Notes: generated by a model not told the origin, from the letters alone. A stretch of DNA of 64,000 nucleotides from Thiocapsa sp. (GCF_018399035.1 NZ_CP073760.1:1674001-1738000); one strand, 5' to 3'; shown: positions 37,718-48,976, counted from the stretch's first letter. Translations and numbers: made by a program.

Positions 37718-40414
37718 TTAGAGACTTCGGTGCGGCATACCATCGGAACATCCGCCATCTCCCGATGCGGAATGATGTACAGAGGCATGAGGATCCGGAG
37801 GCCCCATACTACTGCGACCCTCTCGCCGGACTCGGCGGTAGGACTGCCAGAGTGACCAAGGTCCCATCAAGTGGCCTCGGATCTCCAGTAAGATCAGCGA
37901 GACCGGATATTGCTCCTTACGGATAATCGACTTAATCAATCGAGGAATCTGCCACTTTGGCATGCTCCAAAGGATCCACTTTAGCGCTCTCCAATCACCA
38001 TCCTTGATCCAGGTCGTCAAATGGTACGCAATATGGCCCTTGCTGTAGTTGTAGAGCTGTCGCCGCAACGCCGCATCGTCGCGGCGATGCTTGTGCCAGA
38101 CATAGGCATCAGGGGTGTAAACATGCGTGAAGTCCGCCTTCAAGACTTTGTAGAACAGGTAGGTATCCTCCCCGACGCCCGAAGGCATTCCGGGACCCAG
38201 CGTTTCTTCCATTAAACCGATGCGGGAATCACGGAAGATCGATGCACGGAATGCCGCATTCGCTGTTGCGCCGAGTGTCCAGGTCTTCACTGGCTCACGC
38301 CACGTTCGTTCGAACCATAAGCCGGATCGCTCGAACGACTGGAACCCTCGCCCGAGACCACCGTAGTTTTCGAAGTTTTGTTGAGATTCCGTCTCAAGCT
38401 CCAACGGGAGGACATGACCCGTTACCACCATGACATCTGCGCGGGCAAAAGGCGCGAGAAGTTTCTCCAACCAATCGGCGGGCATGGTCACGTCATCGTC
38501 CGTCGCGATCAGGATATCGCCTTTCGCAGCGATAAAGCCGGCGTTCCTTGCATAAGCCAACCCTTGCCGCCGTTCTTCTACAAGTACAACCGCGGGGAAT
38601 TCGGCAACCACCGGAGGAGTCAGTTTCGAGGCTGGATGATTATCGACGACAACAATCTCCACAGTACGGACTGTCCCTTGTGCGTGTAACGAGGATAAAC
38701 AGTTGCGCAAATCCTCCGGTCTGTCGTACGTCGCCACGACGATCGATACAGAAACCTCTTCCGGGAGTCGATCGGGTGTCGGTTCGACATCCGCACCGAG
38801 ATGCGTGGTCAAGGTCGAAATGGCGATCGCCCACCTGACGTCCTCGCCTAATCGTAAATCAGGCGCGATCAATTGGTGCGTCAAGGCATCCGCGAGCCCA
38901 TCCGCCTGTTGTAATCGCCCGACGAATGGCCCGCAGCTTCGGATATTCACTGAACCTACGGGCCGATTGTCCCAAGTCGCGAACAATCTTACGGTATCTG
39001 AGTCCCTGAGATCGTTCAAAGGCATCAGTGGCTGCGTCAATTCCACCCTCCGCACGGCGATAGACGGCGCCCCTTTTTGCCGAGACGCTAGGGTGGTTTC
39101 TACAGCGTGAGCAACTGATGGAAGCGAGGTCTGGGGGCCGAACTCGCGCTCGACCTCTTGTGCGCGCGCTAGCGCTTTCCGATAGGACGTCAGTCCTGCC
39201 AAGCCACCCGATAATTCGGAAACGATGAGATCACGAGGGAGTCGATGTGGGTACAGATAGGATTCGAACCATCGGCGGATATTCCAATGGAACATCCACC
39301 AGACACCAATTCGCAGGCAAGCGCGGCGCTGATCGGGATAACGCCGATAAATCGAGGTCCAGAGTGCGTAAAGCGCCCCGTTGCTGGTGATCTGGGTCTT
39401 GAGGCTCGCATAGTCCCGGCGGTGACGATGACGAATCATCGCTTCGGGCTCATACATGAGCGTATGGCCGGCTTTAAGCACCCGGAAGAACATTTCCAAA
39501 TCCCCGCCGCCCCGAGTCACCGTGCCGACATCCAAGGCAGGGTCGAAATCACCGATCCGATCGAAGAGGCGGCGTCGATAGGCCATGTTCGCGCCCGTCC
39601 CGAACTGACCAGCACCCAGCAAACCCCAAGGCACCGGGTTACCCTGCTCGACACTCCACCACTTCCGCGTGAAACCGCGCCCGAATCCTCCGTGGAGCTC
39701 GAAGAGTGCTTGTGCTTCGGTCTCGAGCTCGAAGGGTACGACGAGACCGGTCACCGCCATGACCTCCGGTTGCTCGATAAAGGCTCTAGCGATGGCCTTC
39801 GCCCAACCGGGGTCTACGATAGCATCATCGTCGGTGTAGGCAATGATCTCGCCCTGCGACTCCAGGATCGCCCGATTTCTCGCCCAGTCCAAACCGGGGC
39901 GCGGCTCGCAGACGTAGCGTACGGCAGGAAACCGCGTTCGGACCAACTCCTCGGCGCCTTTGCCGGCAGGGGCATTGTCCACAACAAGCAGGTCGAGGTT
40001 GGGGTAATCCAAGCGCTGCAAGGCTTCGAGGCAGATCGCCAAGTCATCAGTCCGATCACAAGTGCAGACCGCAACCGTGACTTTCGGCGCTGCATCGGCA
40101 CGACGCTGCCAGAAGTTATCGCTGGCGGCCGGAAGGGCGAGGAGCTTCGTAAAATCGAAGTGGCGGAGCGGTAAGTCGGCGAGCAAACCCTCGCGCACCA
40201 GGCAGGTCATGATGGTCGAGACGTGCTCGTCGAGAATGGCCTTGGCGAATGTACTTGCGTGACATCGACCACCCGATACGGGGACCTTGAGATAGCCGAT
40301 CGGAACTCCCCGTAGTCGCAAGATCGCCCATACCAAGAGGTACCCATCGAGTCCCTCCAGCGTGGGCAGAGGAGTCGCTAGCTCAAGATCAACCACTTTG
40401 ATCGGGTATAGCAT
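37718..40414 (-). CDS. Large glycosyltransferase with two tandem GT2 domains
   Basis: 898 residues. The first GT-A domain starts near residue 112 (VTVAVCTCDRTDDLAICLEAL, with YTDDDAIVDPGW) and the second near residue 560 (VSIVVATYDRPEDLRNCLSSL, with IATDDDVTMPADW); both have the DDD metal site and a HRHRRD/HKHRRDD motif later. The two halves are clearly homologous (GFGRGF versus GLGRGF), so the gene arose by duplication and fusion. A bifunctional enzyme adding two sugars, or alternating linkages, to a Wzm/Wzt-exported polymer is inferred. The gene ends 29 bp before wzm in the same direction. Confidence 0.88.
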   Translation of the reverse strand: MLYPIKVVDLELATPLPTLEGLDGYLLVWAILRLRGVPIGYLKVPVSGGRCHASTFAKAILDEHVSTIMTCLVREGLLADLPLRHFDFTKLLALPAASDNFWQRRADAAPKVTVAVCTCDRTDDLAICLEALQRLDYPNLDLLVVDNAPAGKGAEELVRTRFPAVRYVCEPRPGLDWARNRAILESQGEIIAYTDDDAIVDPGWAKAIARAFIEQPEVMAVTGLVVPFELETEAQALFELHGGFGRGFTRKWWSVEQGNPVPWGLLGAGQFGTGANMAYRRRLFDRIGDFDPALDVGTVTRGGGDLEMFFRVLKAGHTLMYEPEAMIRHRHRRDYASLKTQITSNGALYALWTSIYRRYPDQRRACLRIGVWWMFHWNIRRWFESYLYPHRLPRDLIVSELSGGLAGLTSYRKALARAQEVEREFGPQTSLPSVAHAVETTLASRQKGAPSIAVRRVELTQPLMPLNDLRDSDTVRLFATWDNRPVGSVNIRSCGPFVGRLQQADGLADALTHQLIAPDLRLGEDVRWAIAISTLTTHLGADVEPTPDRLPEEVSVSIVVATYDRPEDLRNCLSSLHAQGTVRTVEIVVVDNHPASKLTPPVVAEFPAVVLVEERRQGLAYARNAGFIAAKGDILIATDDDVTMPADWLEKLLAPFARADVMVVTGHVLPLELETESQQNFENYGGLGRGFQSFERSGLWFERTWREPVKTWTLGATANAAFRASIFRDSRIGLMEETLGPGMPSGVGEDTYLFYKVLKADFTHVYTPDAYVWHKHRRDDAALRRQLYNYSKGHIAYHLTTWIKDGDWRALKWILWSMPKWQIPRLIKSIIRKEQYPVSLILLEIRGHLMGPWSLWQSYRRVRREGRSSMGPPDPHASVHHSASGDGGCSDGMPHRSL

Positions 40415-40562
40415 TCGAAATCTCCTTGCCGTTTACGCGGCCAGTGAACAGATGCCCCGGCCGGGATCGGACGCCGTGTCGGCATCCATGCACTTGCCCG
40501 AGTGTCTGTCTGGAAGTCTTAATCCCGAGCCGAGGTATTAAGGAGCCTCCCCCGGAAGACCT

Positions 40563-41702
40563 TCACGTCCAAGAATCCGCGGAGACGCCCTGCGAGGTTT
40601 CAGGCTCCTGATCGAGCCGAGCGGGCCACTCCAATTCACGTTGCAGGCGATGAACGACACCTTCACGGCGCCGCCTGGCCGCATCCCAAAGAACTCCAGA
40701 GACCGCAACGGGTCTATTCGACACTGCGGGAAGGTCGCCCCAATTCTCGCTGGTCGAGAGCGGCGCCGTATTTTTACTCCCGCGCACGGGCCGAAGGTTG
40801 GCAGGCAGACACCTTACAAAGGTGCGCCATAATTGAGGATCCAAGGCGCGGACAGGGTCGATCGATAGCATCTTGAAAAGCAAAAAGACGGTTAAACCGG
40901 GACGCCTCGCCATGATCGCTCGGTTGCCAAGATAAAAGAGAAAGGCGCCGCGAGACCATCGAAACACGCACGCCGGCACAACACTCTCAGGGCCTTGAAG
41001 CTTCGACATCATCCTGTCGTAAGAGCGCATCATTTGGTTTACGTCGACCGACATGCTTTGCCGAGCTTGGCGATATGCAGTCAAGCAATCGGGGAGAAAA
41101 CGAAACCGGAACTGCCGAGCGATGCGCAGATAGAGATCCCAATCCTCGCAGCCTTGCGCACGCTGCTGAAAGTACTTCTCGTCGTAGAGTCCAACAGCCG
41201 CTAGGCACGCCATCTTGATCAAGCAAGTGCTCGCACTTCCTAAAAAGTTCCCCGTAACCAGTTGAAAAAAAACGATACCCTCGAATCGATTTCGACCCAC
41301 ACAAGGCGATAGCCTTGCCCCGGTCTCGTCGATGTTCATCCATGGCGAGTACACCAAACCCACATCACTCGGCGTGTCGATCAAACAGCGGTATTGTTTG
41401 GCAATACGCTCTCGGTGCCATATATCGTCTGCGTCCAAGGGGGCGACAAAGGCACCCTGCGCGGCTTTGATCCCGAGATTCCGTGCCGCGGCGACCCCTT
41501 TGTTCGACTGATTAAACAAATTGATTCGCGAGTCCTGTTGCGCAAGCATCTTTAGAATGTCCGCGGTACCATCAGTGGAACCGTCATCGACGACGAGAAT
41601 TTCCAAGTTTTCGTGAGATTGTTCGACTACAGAACGCAACGTTGAAGCTATATATCGCTCGCCGTTATAGACAGGTATGACAACGGAGACGAGATCATTC
41701 AT
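40563..41702 (-). CDS. Family 2 glycosyltransferase
   Basis: 379 residues from the ATG at 41702 (a start at 41732 would overlap the upstream gene and adds ten residues). GT-A hallmarks are VSVVIPVYNGERYIASTLRSV, NLEILVVDDGSTDGT and APLDADDIWHRERI; GCEDWDLYLRIARQF is the acceptor-side motif. It belongs to the minus-strand glycosyltransferase series ending in wzm-wzt and presumably adds one residue to the O-polysaccharide. About 70 residues at the C-terminus are basic and low in pattern. Confidence 0.88.
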   Translation of the reverse strand: MNDLVSVVIPVYNGERYIASTLRSVVEQSHENLEILVVDDGSTDGTADILKMLAQQDSRINLFNQSNKGVAAARNLGIKAAQGAFVAPLDADDIWHRERIAKQYRCLIDTPSDVGLVYSPWMNIDETGARLSPCVGRNRFEGIVFFQLVTGNFLGSASTCLIKMACLAAVGLYDEKYFQQRAQGCEDWDLYLRIARQFRFRFLPDCLTAYRQARQSMSVDVNQMMRSYDRMMSKLQGPESVVPACVFRWSRGAFLFYLGNRAIMARRPGLTVFLLFKMLSIDPVRALDPQLWRTFVRCLPANLRPVRGSKNTAPLSTSENWGDLPAVSNRPVAVSGVLWDAARRRREGVVHRLQRELEWPARLDQEPETSQGVSADSWT

Positions 41703-41706
41703 GATG

Positions 41707-42912
41707 TCAGCCTGGACATGGCAACCAGCCACCCTTCTTTTTCAACAATAACTTTGCGAGCGCCATGCTTGGTGTTGTCGGCATGATCCAAATAATCGCA
41801 AGCAATGACGACAAAAGGAGTTTCTTAAGAAAAATCTCTTGTCCGCGTCCGAAAGGCGCGAGAATAAAGACCGACCATGGGATACATCGGCCCCGACCGA
41901 TGCTTCGATTCACGATGAACTCAACAACAACACCTCCCCATGAACGTTTTCGCTCTCGCCACTGCAAGGCTCTCGTAGGCATGCCGCGCTTCCTCATGTG
42001 TTCGACAAGGAAGTCAAGACCACGGTTGACTGTCTCGACATGCGCGCGCATAGCGCTGCGCGTCAGTGCACGACTTCCATACCAGTAATTCTTTCCATGA
42101 ACGCGATACTGAACGACCGTTTCGCTTAAAGACTCAATCCACCCATATAGCGGAGCAAGGTCATGAAGGTAATCGTCAAACCAACCTGAGCTTGGGAGCG
42201 GAAACACCTCTTCCAGAAAGGATCTGGACCAGGCATTCCCTGACGTGTAGGCAATGGAGAGGGGTAAAAGACCATGCCTTAGAGCCAAAGCCAGATAGTC
42301 ACCCGACGCCGGCAGGACATCGGGAATACGATGCCCCTTCGAGTATCCTTCCCTATCGATGACCGCCATGTAACCTTGAACCTTTACCACGTTCTCGCGG
42401 GAACAAAAGGCTTTACAGAATGCGTCCACTGCACCGGGCAGCAAAATATCATCGGCATCGAGAAAGATAACAAAATCGCCGTGGCTCTGCCGGAATCCCT
42501 CTGTTGAGGCAGCGATCTGTCCCTGGTGTTCGACCTGCACGAGCTTTACATCCGGCAAGAAACGCCTGATCTCATCCAAGGAATGATCGGTAGAACCGTC
42601 ATCGACAACGATAACCTCCACCCATGGATAGGTTTGACTCAAGGCACTTTCGATGGCCTGTCCGACATATTGTTCGTAATTAAAATTCGCGATGATAATG
42701 CTGACGAGACCGGCGTCATGCGTCGTCTCCTCGTTGGCCGCTCCGAGTGAGAAAAAAGGGGATGGTCGCAGGGTAGCCTTCGGGATACACGGGACCCGGA
42801 CTTGTGTGACTTGAGCGGCAAGATCCAGGTCGCGACTGCCGACTCCTTCGAGCATCGGTTGAGTCAATGCGGAATGACGCGACAGATTGCGACGATCCGA
42901 CGGCCCTTTCAT
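41707..42912 (-). CDS. Family 2 glycosyltransferase with N-terminal extension
   Basis: 401 residues. An unusual leader of about 68 residues without clear structure precedes the GT-A domain (VSIIIANFNYEQYVGQAIESAL, WVEVIVVDDGSTDHS, FVIFLDADDILLP). A hydrophobic C-terminal segment (LLLSSLLAIIWIMPTTPSMAL) may associate with the membrane. The true start may be one of the later in-frame codons, since the leader shows weak coding pattern. It is the first gene of the minus-strand glycosyltransferase-ABC exporter series. Confidence 0.82.
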   Translation of the reverse strand: MKGPSDRRNLSRHSALTQPMLEGVGSRDLDLAAQVTQVRVPCIPKATLRPSPFFSLGAANEETTHDAGLVSIIIANFNYEQYVGQAIESALSQTYPWVEVIVVDDGSTDHSLDEIRRFLPDVKLVQVEHQGQIAASTEGFRQSHGDFVIFLDADDILLPGAVDAFCKAFCSRENVVKVQGYMAVIDREGYSKGHRIPDVLPASGDYLALALRHGLLPLSIAYTSGNAWSRSFLEEVFPLPSSGWFDDYLHDLAPLYGWIESLSETVVQYRVHGKNYWYGSRALTRSAMRAHVETVNRGLDFLVEHMRKRGMPTRALQWRERKRSWGGVVVEFIVNRSIGRGRCIPWSVFILAPFGRGQEIFLKKLLLSSLLAIIWIMPTTPSMALAKLLLKKKGGWLPCPG

Positions 42913-43216
42913 CTGAAAAACACCTCGCCTGAATCGAACGTGTAATACCGCACATCGCGCACGTGTCCCGGCAGTGCGGCTTAGATGATAGCATCGGGGT
43001 TCAGTAACCTAACAACCTGGGGAAACGCCGCACCGGCACCCCGATGATGGCGGGGTCGTCCGCCCGCACGGAGGCCCACACGCTAAGTCCTGGCGTGCAT
43101 GGGAGCCGTTGTGCGGGCTAGGCCGGTAGCCGAGTTGTTGCGAACGCCATCTTGATCGCTGGTGCTTTCCGGGTCGCCATTTTTTCGTATGAACCACTCG
43201 GAGCTCGTCGATCCTC
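42913..43216. other. Divergent intergenic region
   Basis: About 300 bp between a leftward glycosyltransferase and a rightward nucleotidyltransferase-like gene. It should contain promoters for both directions. No repeat or RNA gene is recognised. Confidence 0.45.
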
Positions 43217-44572
43217 GTGACCGCCATTAAGCATTCTGCGACAACCTCAGCCCTACTCCTCGCGTGCCTGACCGGCGAGGCGGATGCCGAGCGAGACCAG
43301 CGTTGGTCAGAGCTCGTCGACGAGGGGATCGACTGGGGGCAGTTGCTGGAATTTGCCGAACATCACGAGATCCTGCCGTTGCTGTTTTCGGGACTAAGCC
43401 ACGCTCGAGCACACCCCGCCCCTCGGGTTGTTCTGTCGCAGCTACATGATCATTTCCACGCGACTTTGCTCAGAAATCGGCTAGCGCTACAGTGTTTTTT
43501 TAGCGTGCAGGAAACCTTGGCTGCAGCAGGCATCCCGGTCGTCTTATTGAAAGGTATGATCCTCGCTGGCACCGTTTACGAGCATCTTGCGGTCCGACAG
43601 CTTGGGGACATCGACATTCTGGTCCGGCCGGATCAGGTCGCTCTCGCCCGAACCCTTCTGGAGCAATCCGACTACCGCCCGGTCTATCCGACGAGCATGC
43701 TGTGTGACCCGAACACTCAAAAACTGACGACGACGCAGGAGCGTATCTACGCCCGCTATTACCATGAGATCACATTGCAGAGTGCCGACAACCTTCTGCA
43801 AATCGATCTCCACTGGGCGCTTCTTTCTAAACTGTATCCGCAATCCGAACGGCTTGAAGCCGATTCGATCTGGGGCCAGGTTCGTAGGGTAAGTCTTGAC
43901 GGACGATCCGTGTTGACCTTGTCCGCCGAGCACCAGCTCATTCACACCTGCATCCACGCCACCAAGGACAGGTGGCGCCGACTCAAGTGGGTGGTCGATA
44001 TCGACAGAATCATTCGAGCTGACCAGCTGGACTGGGCAAGACTCCATGCCTGCACTCAGCGGTGGAACTCGGAACGTATGCTGCGAGCAGGCCTTGGGCT
44101 CGCACAGGAGTTGCTGTCGACACCGCTTCCTGCGCATGCGTCTCGCCTCTTGCTTGAACCGGCAGCCCGAGCGGACGTGTCGACTGTGCTGCGAATCCTG
44201 CTTAACCCCAAGATGCCTGAGCCACGCATTCTGAGATGCCTCGGGATCAATTCGACGTTTCTGAAGCTTTTGGACACCATGTCCTGCCGACGTCGATATT
44301 TGCACCAAGCCCTGACGATGCCACGGCCCGAAGACGAGGCCCGTTTCGGGTCTGGTCCACCTAACCGACCTCTGTGGCGACTCAGCCGCCCCCTGCGGGT
44401 ACTGACGCGCTGTATCGGGCGCATCGGACGCCCGAGATGCGACGAGGCCGATTGGCCCGACACCCGGCAATACCATCCGATCCGGGCTGAACCCGAGCTC
44501 ATCAGGATAGATGGGTCAAATCGTGCCCAAGAAGACGCTCACCTCAGCCGCAGTCGCCGCAAGGTCGGCTGA
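43217..44572 (+). CDS. Nucleotidyltransferase-fold protein (NTP_transf_5-like)
   Basis: 451 residues from the GTG at 43217. The core VVLLKGMILAGTVYEHLAVRQLGDIDILV (near residues 111-140) carries the LKG, Y/R and GDIDIL-V pattern of the uncharacterised nucleotidyltransferase family seen in exopolysaccharide and peptide clusters; the GD-D pair would bind metal. A HWALLSK and AEHQLIHTCIHATKDRW region is also typical. The last 100 residues are arginine-rich and less conserved. The gene converges on the kinase-like gene and overlaps its end by 57 bp (44516-44572). Enzymatic substrate unknown. Confidence 0.78.
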   Translation: MTAIKHSATTSALLLACLTGEADAERDQRWSELVDEGIDWGQLLEFAEHHEILPLLFSGLSHARAHPAPRVVLSQLHDHFHATLLRNRLALQCFFSVQETLAAAGIPVVLLKGMILAGTVYEHLAVRQLGDIDILVRPDQVALARTLLEQSDYRPVYPTSMLCDPNTQKLTTTQERIYARYYHEITLQSADNLLQIDLHWALLSKLYPQSERLEADSIWGQVRRVSLDGRSVLTLSAEHQLIHTCIHATKDRWRRLKWVVDIDRIIRADQLDWARLHACTQRWNSERMLRAGLGLAQELLSTPLPAHASRLLLEPAARADVSTVLRILLNPKMPEPRILRCLGINSTFLKLLDTMSCRRRYLHQALTMPRPEDEARFGSGPPNRPLWRLSRPLRVLTRCIGRIGRPRCDEADWPDTRQYHPIRAEPELIRIDGSNRAQEDAHLSRSRRKVG

Positions 44573-45370
44573 GGCCAAGTGATAGCATGGCACAGAGCGG
44601 GCCAACCGAATTGTGTCGTCAAGCCCCATCGCTTGGTGTGCCAAGGAATTCAGGATGTTCGGGTAGAGGCGAGACGCCGCCTCCGCGGCAGTAAGCTTGC
44701 GGAGCTGGGGCGCCGGATTACTCACGGCGTAGTCCACGAATAGGATCGCACCCGTCAAGGCAGACTCGGCCGCGGGCTCAGATGGCAGGGCATCGATCGG
44801 GATGTAATGGGAGCGATGCGTCTTGAGGGTCGACGCCGGTAGAGGACAGCATTCAGGAGGCCGTGCTTTCAACGTGACGGCCAGCGGAAACGGCTTGATC
44901 CTGAGCGTCACGGGATCCACCGGCGCAAGCTCGTCGCTCATCAGGCGAAAGCCATGATGCAGTAACGCCCAGCATAGGGTCGATTTTCCGCTTCCGGACG
45001 GCGCTGCGAGGAGAAACGCGCGACCTTCACGCTGGATGGCGGCCGCGTGGACGAAAACGAGGTCATGGCGCAGGCGTTGAACGGCAACAATGAGGTCCTG
45101 CTGGAGCGCGAACAGAAGTTTCGAGGAATCGAGACCGCGGTCGATCACTTCCCCATTCCGAAAGAGACTGAAACAGTCGCGTTCCGGCGCCGAAAGAACT
45201 CGATAAGCCAGTGCGGCCGGCTGGCTCGATCCGCCGGCCGCGAAGCCGCCGAAAGCTGCGGCGATCAAAGGAGATAGACAATCCGTCTCCCACGCAACCG
45301 TTGCGGGGCATTCGAGAACACTGAAGCTGCTTTCCTTCATCGGTTGCCTGATCGCACACATCTCGTTCAC
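44516..45370 (-). CDS. HPr-kinase-related P-loop protein (HprK-related kinase A type)
   Basis: 284 residues from the first Met at 45370 (other Mets at 45361 and 45340). VHAAAIQREGRAFLLAAPSGSGKSTLCWALL (residues 107-138) contains a Walker A loop APSGSGKST of HPr-kinase style with the preceding histidine, and GFRLMSDELAPVDP follows as the second phosphate-site motif. The regular HprK N-terminal domain is absent, and no ptsH-like gene is near. Such proteins occur beside PqqD-like genes in what is called the HPr-rel-A system; the phosphorylated target is not known. It follows the leader-peptide gene by 40 bp. Confidence 0.82.
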   Translation of the reverse strand: MNEMCAIRQPMKESSFSVLECPATVAWETDCLSPLIAAAFGGFAAGGSSQPAALAYRVLSAPERDCFSLFRNGEVIDRGLDSSKLLFALQQDLIVAVQRLRHDLVFVHAAAIQREGRAFLLAAPSGSGKSTLCWALLHHGFRLMSDELAPVDPVTLRIKPFPLAVTLKARPPECCPLPASTLKTHRSHYIPIDALPSEPAAESALTGAILFVDYAVSNPAPQLRKLTAAEAASRLYPNILNSLAHQAMGLDDTIRLARSVPCYHLASADLAATAAEVSVFLGTI

Positions 45371-45410
45371 CGCTCGACGCGCGCTTGGAAGCCATCATAC
45401 AGCCTGGCGA

Positions 45411-45890
45411 TCAAGCCCGAGACTTCCACAGCTTGCTGACGAGTCCACGCATCGATCTCATACCGGACCGGGATTCGGCCTCCTCGCTACAAGAGCCGAT
45501 GTTGTCCCTGGACGCCCGGCCAAGGGATTCTCTCGAGATGGATGACGCGGAGCCCGTCACGCCGAAACGCTGTTCATCGACAGGTTCACAGGTACCCGAA
45601 CCGCGGGTCGACGGAGCGTTGCCGAAATCTGGTAGATCAAGCCCGGATGAGCTCCCTCCGCCGGCCCCGGAGCCTGCTGAACGCGAACTTGTAGCCGGCT
45701 CCTTGCTCGATGCGAGCATCGGACTCGTCGCCTGAACATCCCCCTTCAGCGTCTGAATGCCGGGCTGCAACGGACTGGCCGGAACCGATCCCGGGCGCGC
45801 AAATGACGGCGCCGCATGAAAACTAAGGAGAACCGGGGGAACGTAGGTCGCTTTCTTCAGGAAGTCTCGTCGTGAGCTATCGTGTGGCAT
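45411..45890 (-). CDS. Small Tat-leader protein, candidate substrate of the PqqD/HprK-like cluster
   Basis: 159 residues beginning MPHDSSRRDFLKKATYVPPVLLSFHAAPSFARPGS. SRRDFLKK fits the twin-arginine consensus exactly, followed by a modest hydrophobic stretch and an A-x-A-like SFA site. The remaining 125 residues are serine/glycine-rich and probably disordered, with two cysteines (SGTCEP and IGSCSEE). Short proteins with this kind of leader recur near PqqD-like and HprK-like genes, in my recollection of such loci, so this is a candidate for the molecule being modified and exported. That role is inference. Confidence 0.6.
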   Translation of the reverse strand: MPHDSSRRDFLKKATYVPPVLLSFHAAPSFARPGSVPASPLQPGIQTLKGDVQATSPMLASSKEPATSSRSAGSGAGGGSSSGLDLPDFGNAPSTRGSGTCEPVDEQRFGVTGSASSISRESLGRASRDNIGSCSEEAESRSGMRSMRGLVSKLWKSRA

Positions 45891-46162
45891 CTCTTTGCCT
45901 CCATTATTACGAGCAGAAAATTCATCCGGAACATCGTAGTGTCGAACCTCTCCCGAGCGGAAAATTTCGTCTGCGCGCTAGGGGCCTTCGAAAATCAACG
46001 CGCGTCGCGGAAATCATCCTCTACGCAAGCAGGGATCCGAACGGCTCCCATCGAGAGCGAAATGCCAGCAGGGTTCGAAAACCGCACTCGTCCCGCAGTA
46101 TCGACCTAGCGATGCTCGTTCTGTTCCCCGACATCGAGTAAGGTTTCGAAGCGCGGGGATGC
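45891..46162. other. Intergenic region between PqqD-like and leader-peptide genes
   Basis: About 270 bp. Possibly an internal promoter or attenuator for the downstream peptide gene. I see no second small peptide gene with a leader like that at 45890. Confidence 0.4.
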
Positions 46163-46423
46163 CTAAGCGGTCGGTTCCAGGAGACCGGCATGTCGCAGTT
46201 GTTCGACAAAGCCGAGCACGTCGCGTCGGGCCTCCTCCGCATCGAGATCGAACTCATCCGAGAGACGGGTCTCGATGGACTCGATCGATGTCCCTCCGTC
46301 GAGCAGTTTCCAAATCACCGCGCCGGTGGGATTCATCTGATGAATATAGCCCGTCGCGGCGTCCAGAACGACCAACTCGCCATCGAGGTCGCGACACGTC
46401 AATCCTGCCTTGAGAGATGCCAT
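46163..46423 (-). CDS. PqqD-like peptide chaperone
   Basis: 86 residues from the ATG at 46423 (an upstream Met at 46477 would give 104). The winged-helix pattern of PqqD/RRE proteins is present: GLTCRDLDGELVVLDAATGYIHQMNPTGAVIWKLLDGGTS, then ETRLSDEFDLDAEEARRDVLGFVEQLRHAGLLE. PqqD-type domains bind leader peptides for modifying enzymes. No radical-SAM or pqq genes are nearby, so a role in PQQ synthesis is unlikely. It is the first gene of the minus-strand set PqqD-leader protein-HprK-like. Confidence 0.85.
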   Translation of the reverse strand: MASLKAGLTCRDLDGELVVLDAATGYIHQMNPTGAVIWKLLDGGTSIESIETRLSDEFDLDAEEARRDVLGFVEQLRHAGLLEPTA

Positions 46424-46477
46424 CGTCACTCCGGGTTCGGTCCCATCAAGATTGCTAAGCTCGCAGAGAGCAAGCAT

Positions 46478-46927
46478 GGCCTAAATGACCGCTCGTCGAC
46501 CGCTCGCTTTCCATGACGCTAGGGCAAAACCCACGCCAGCCTCTCCGCGCTCGATTCGGATACCTTTCGAGCCATTCGGGGAGGGTCGACACGAGTCGCG
46601 ATGAAACAAGAACGAGAGCCGGATGAGGAAGGCCGAAGGCAGATCGAGACCTGCTCGCGGCACGATGGCGAGTCACTCGCGACTCTCCCAACTCAGGACC
46701 GAACTTGCCGCGGCGCGCACCGATCGGTGCCGATTCGGATCCGACCGAGGGAGCCAGGTGACAAGAAGTGTCACCCGACATAGGCGCGATCCTGACGCTC
46801 AGCGACACCCAATTGGATCGGCGCCCGATCCATCGTCCGGGATATCCGATGCCGAGCGGTGAAGGGATGGAGGTAACGAGACCGGAATCCGTCGAGAGAC
46901 GGGGACGAAAATGTCGCCGAGCGGATG
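46478..46927. other. Non-coding region between the PqqD cluster and tRNA-Ile
   Basis: About 450 bp with only overlapping shadow frames. It should hold the promoter of the minus-strand cluster. It also marks the border between the accessory half of the window and the conserved chromosome. Confidence 0.5.
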
Positions 46928-47003
<76 letters not shown>

Positions 47004-47063
47004 GTTGTGCGACGGGGTGGTTGTTGCGGAAACTACGCCGTCCGTGGCGACTGAGCTCCCTGG

Positions 47064-48896
<1,833 letters not shown>

Positions 48897-48976
48897 GGGA
48901 TACCCTGGTTGCTACGGCGGATGGCCACTAAAAGGCGAACTACGCAGTTTAGCACGTTAAGTAGCGTTGACTCCAG

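Noticed and set aside
39248..39276. GGATTCGAACC followed by ATCGGCGG looks like the T-arm and 3' end of a tRNA on the minus strand.
   Set aside because: It lies inside the glycosyltransferase reading frame, and no acceptor stem, D-arm or anticodon arm can be built around it.
46163..46423. PqqD-like gene considered as part of PQQ biosynthesis for the PQQ-type dehydrogenase at 25744.
   Set aside because: No pqqA, pqqB, pqqC or pqqE gene is present, and its neighbours are a kinase-like and a nucleotidyltransferase-like gene.
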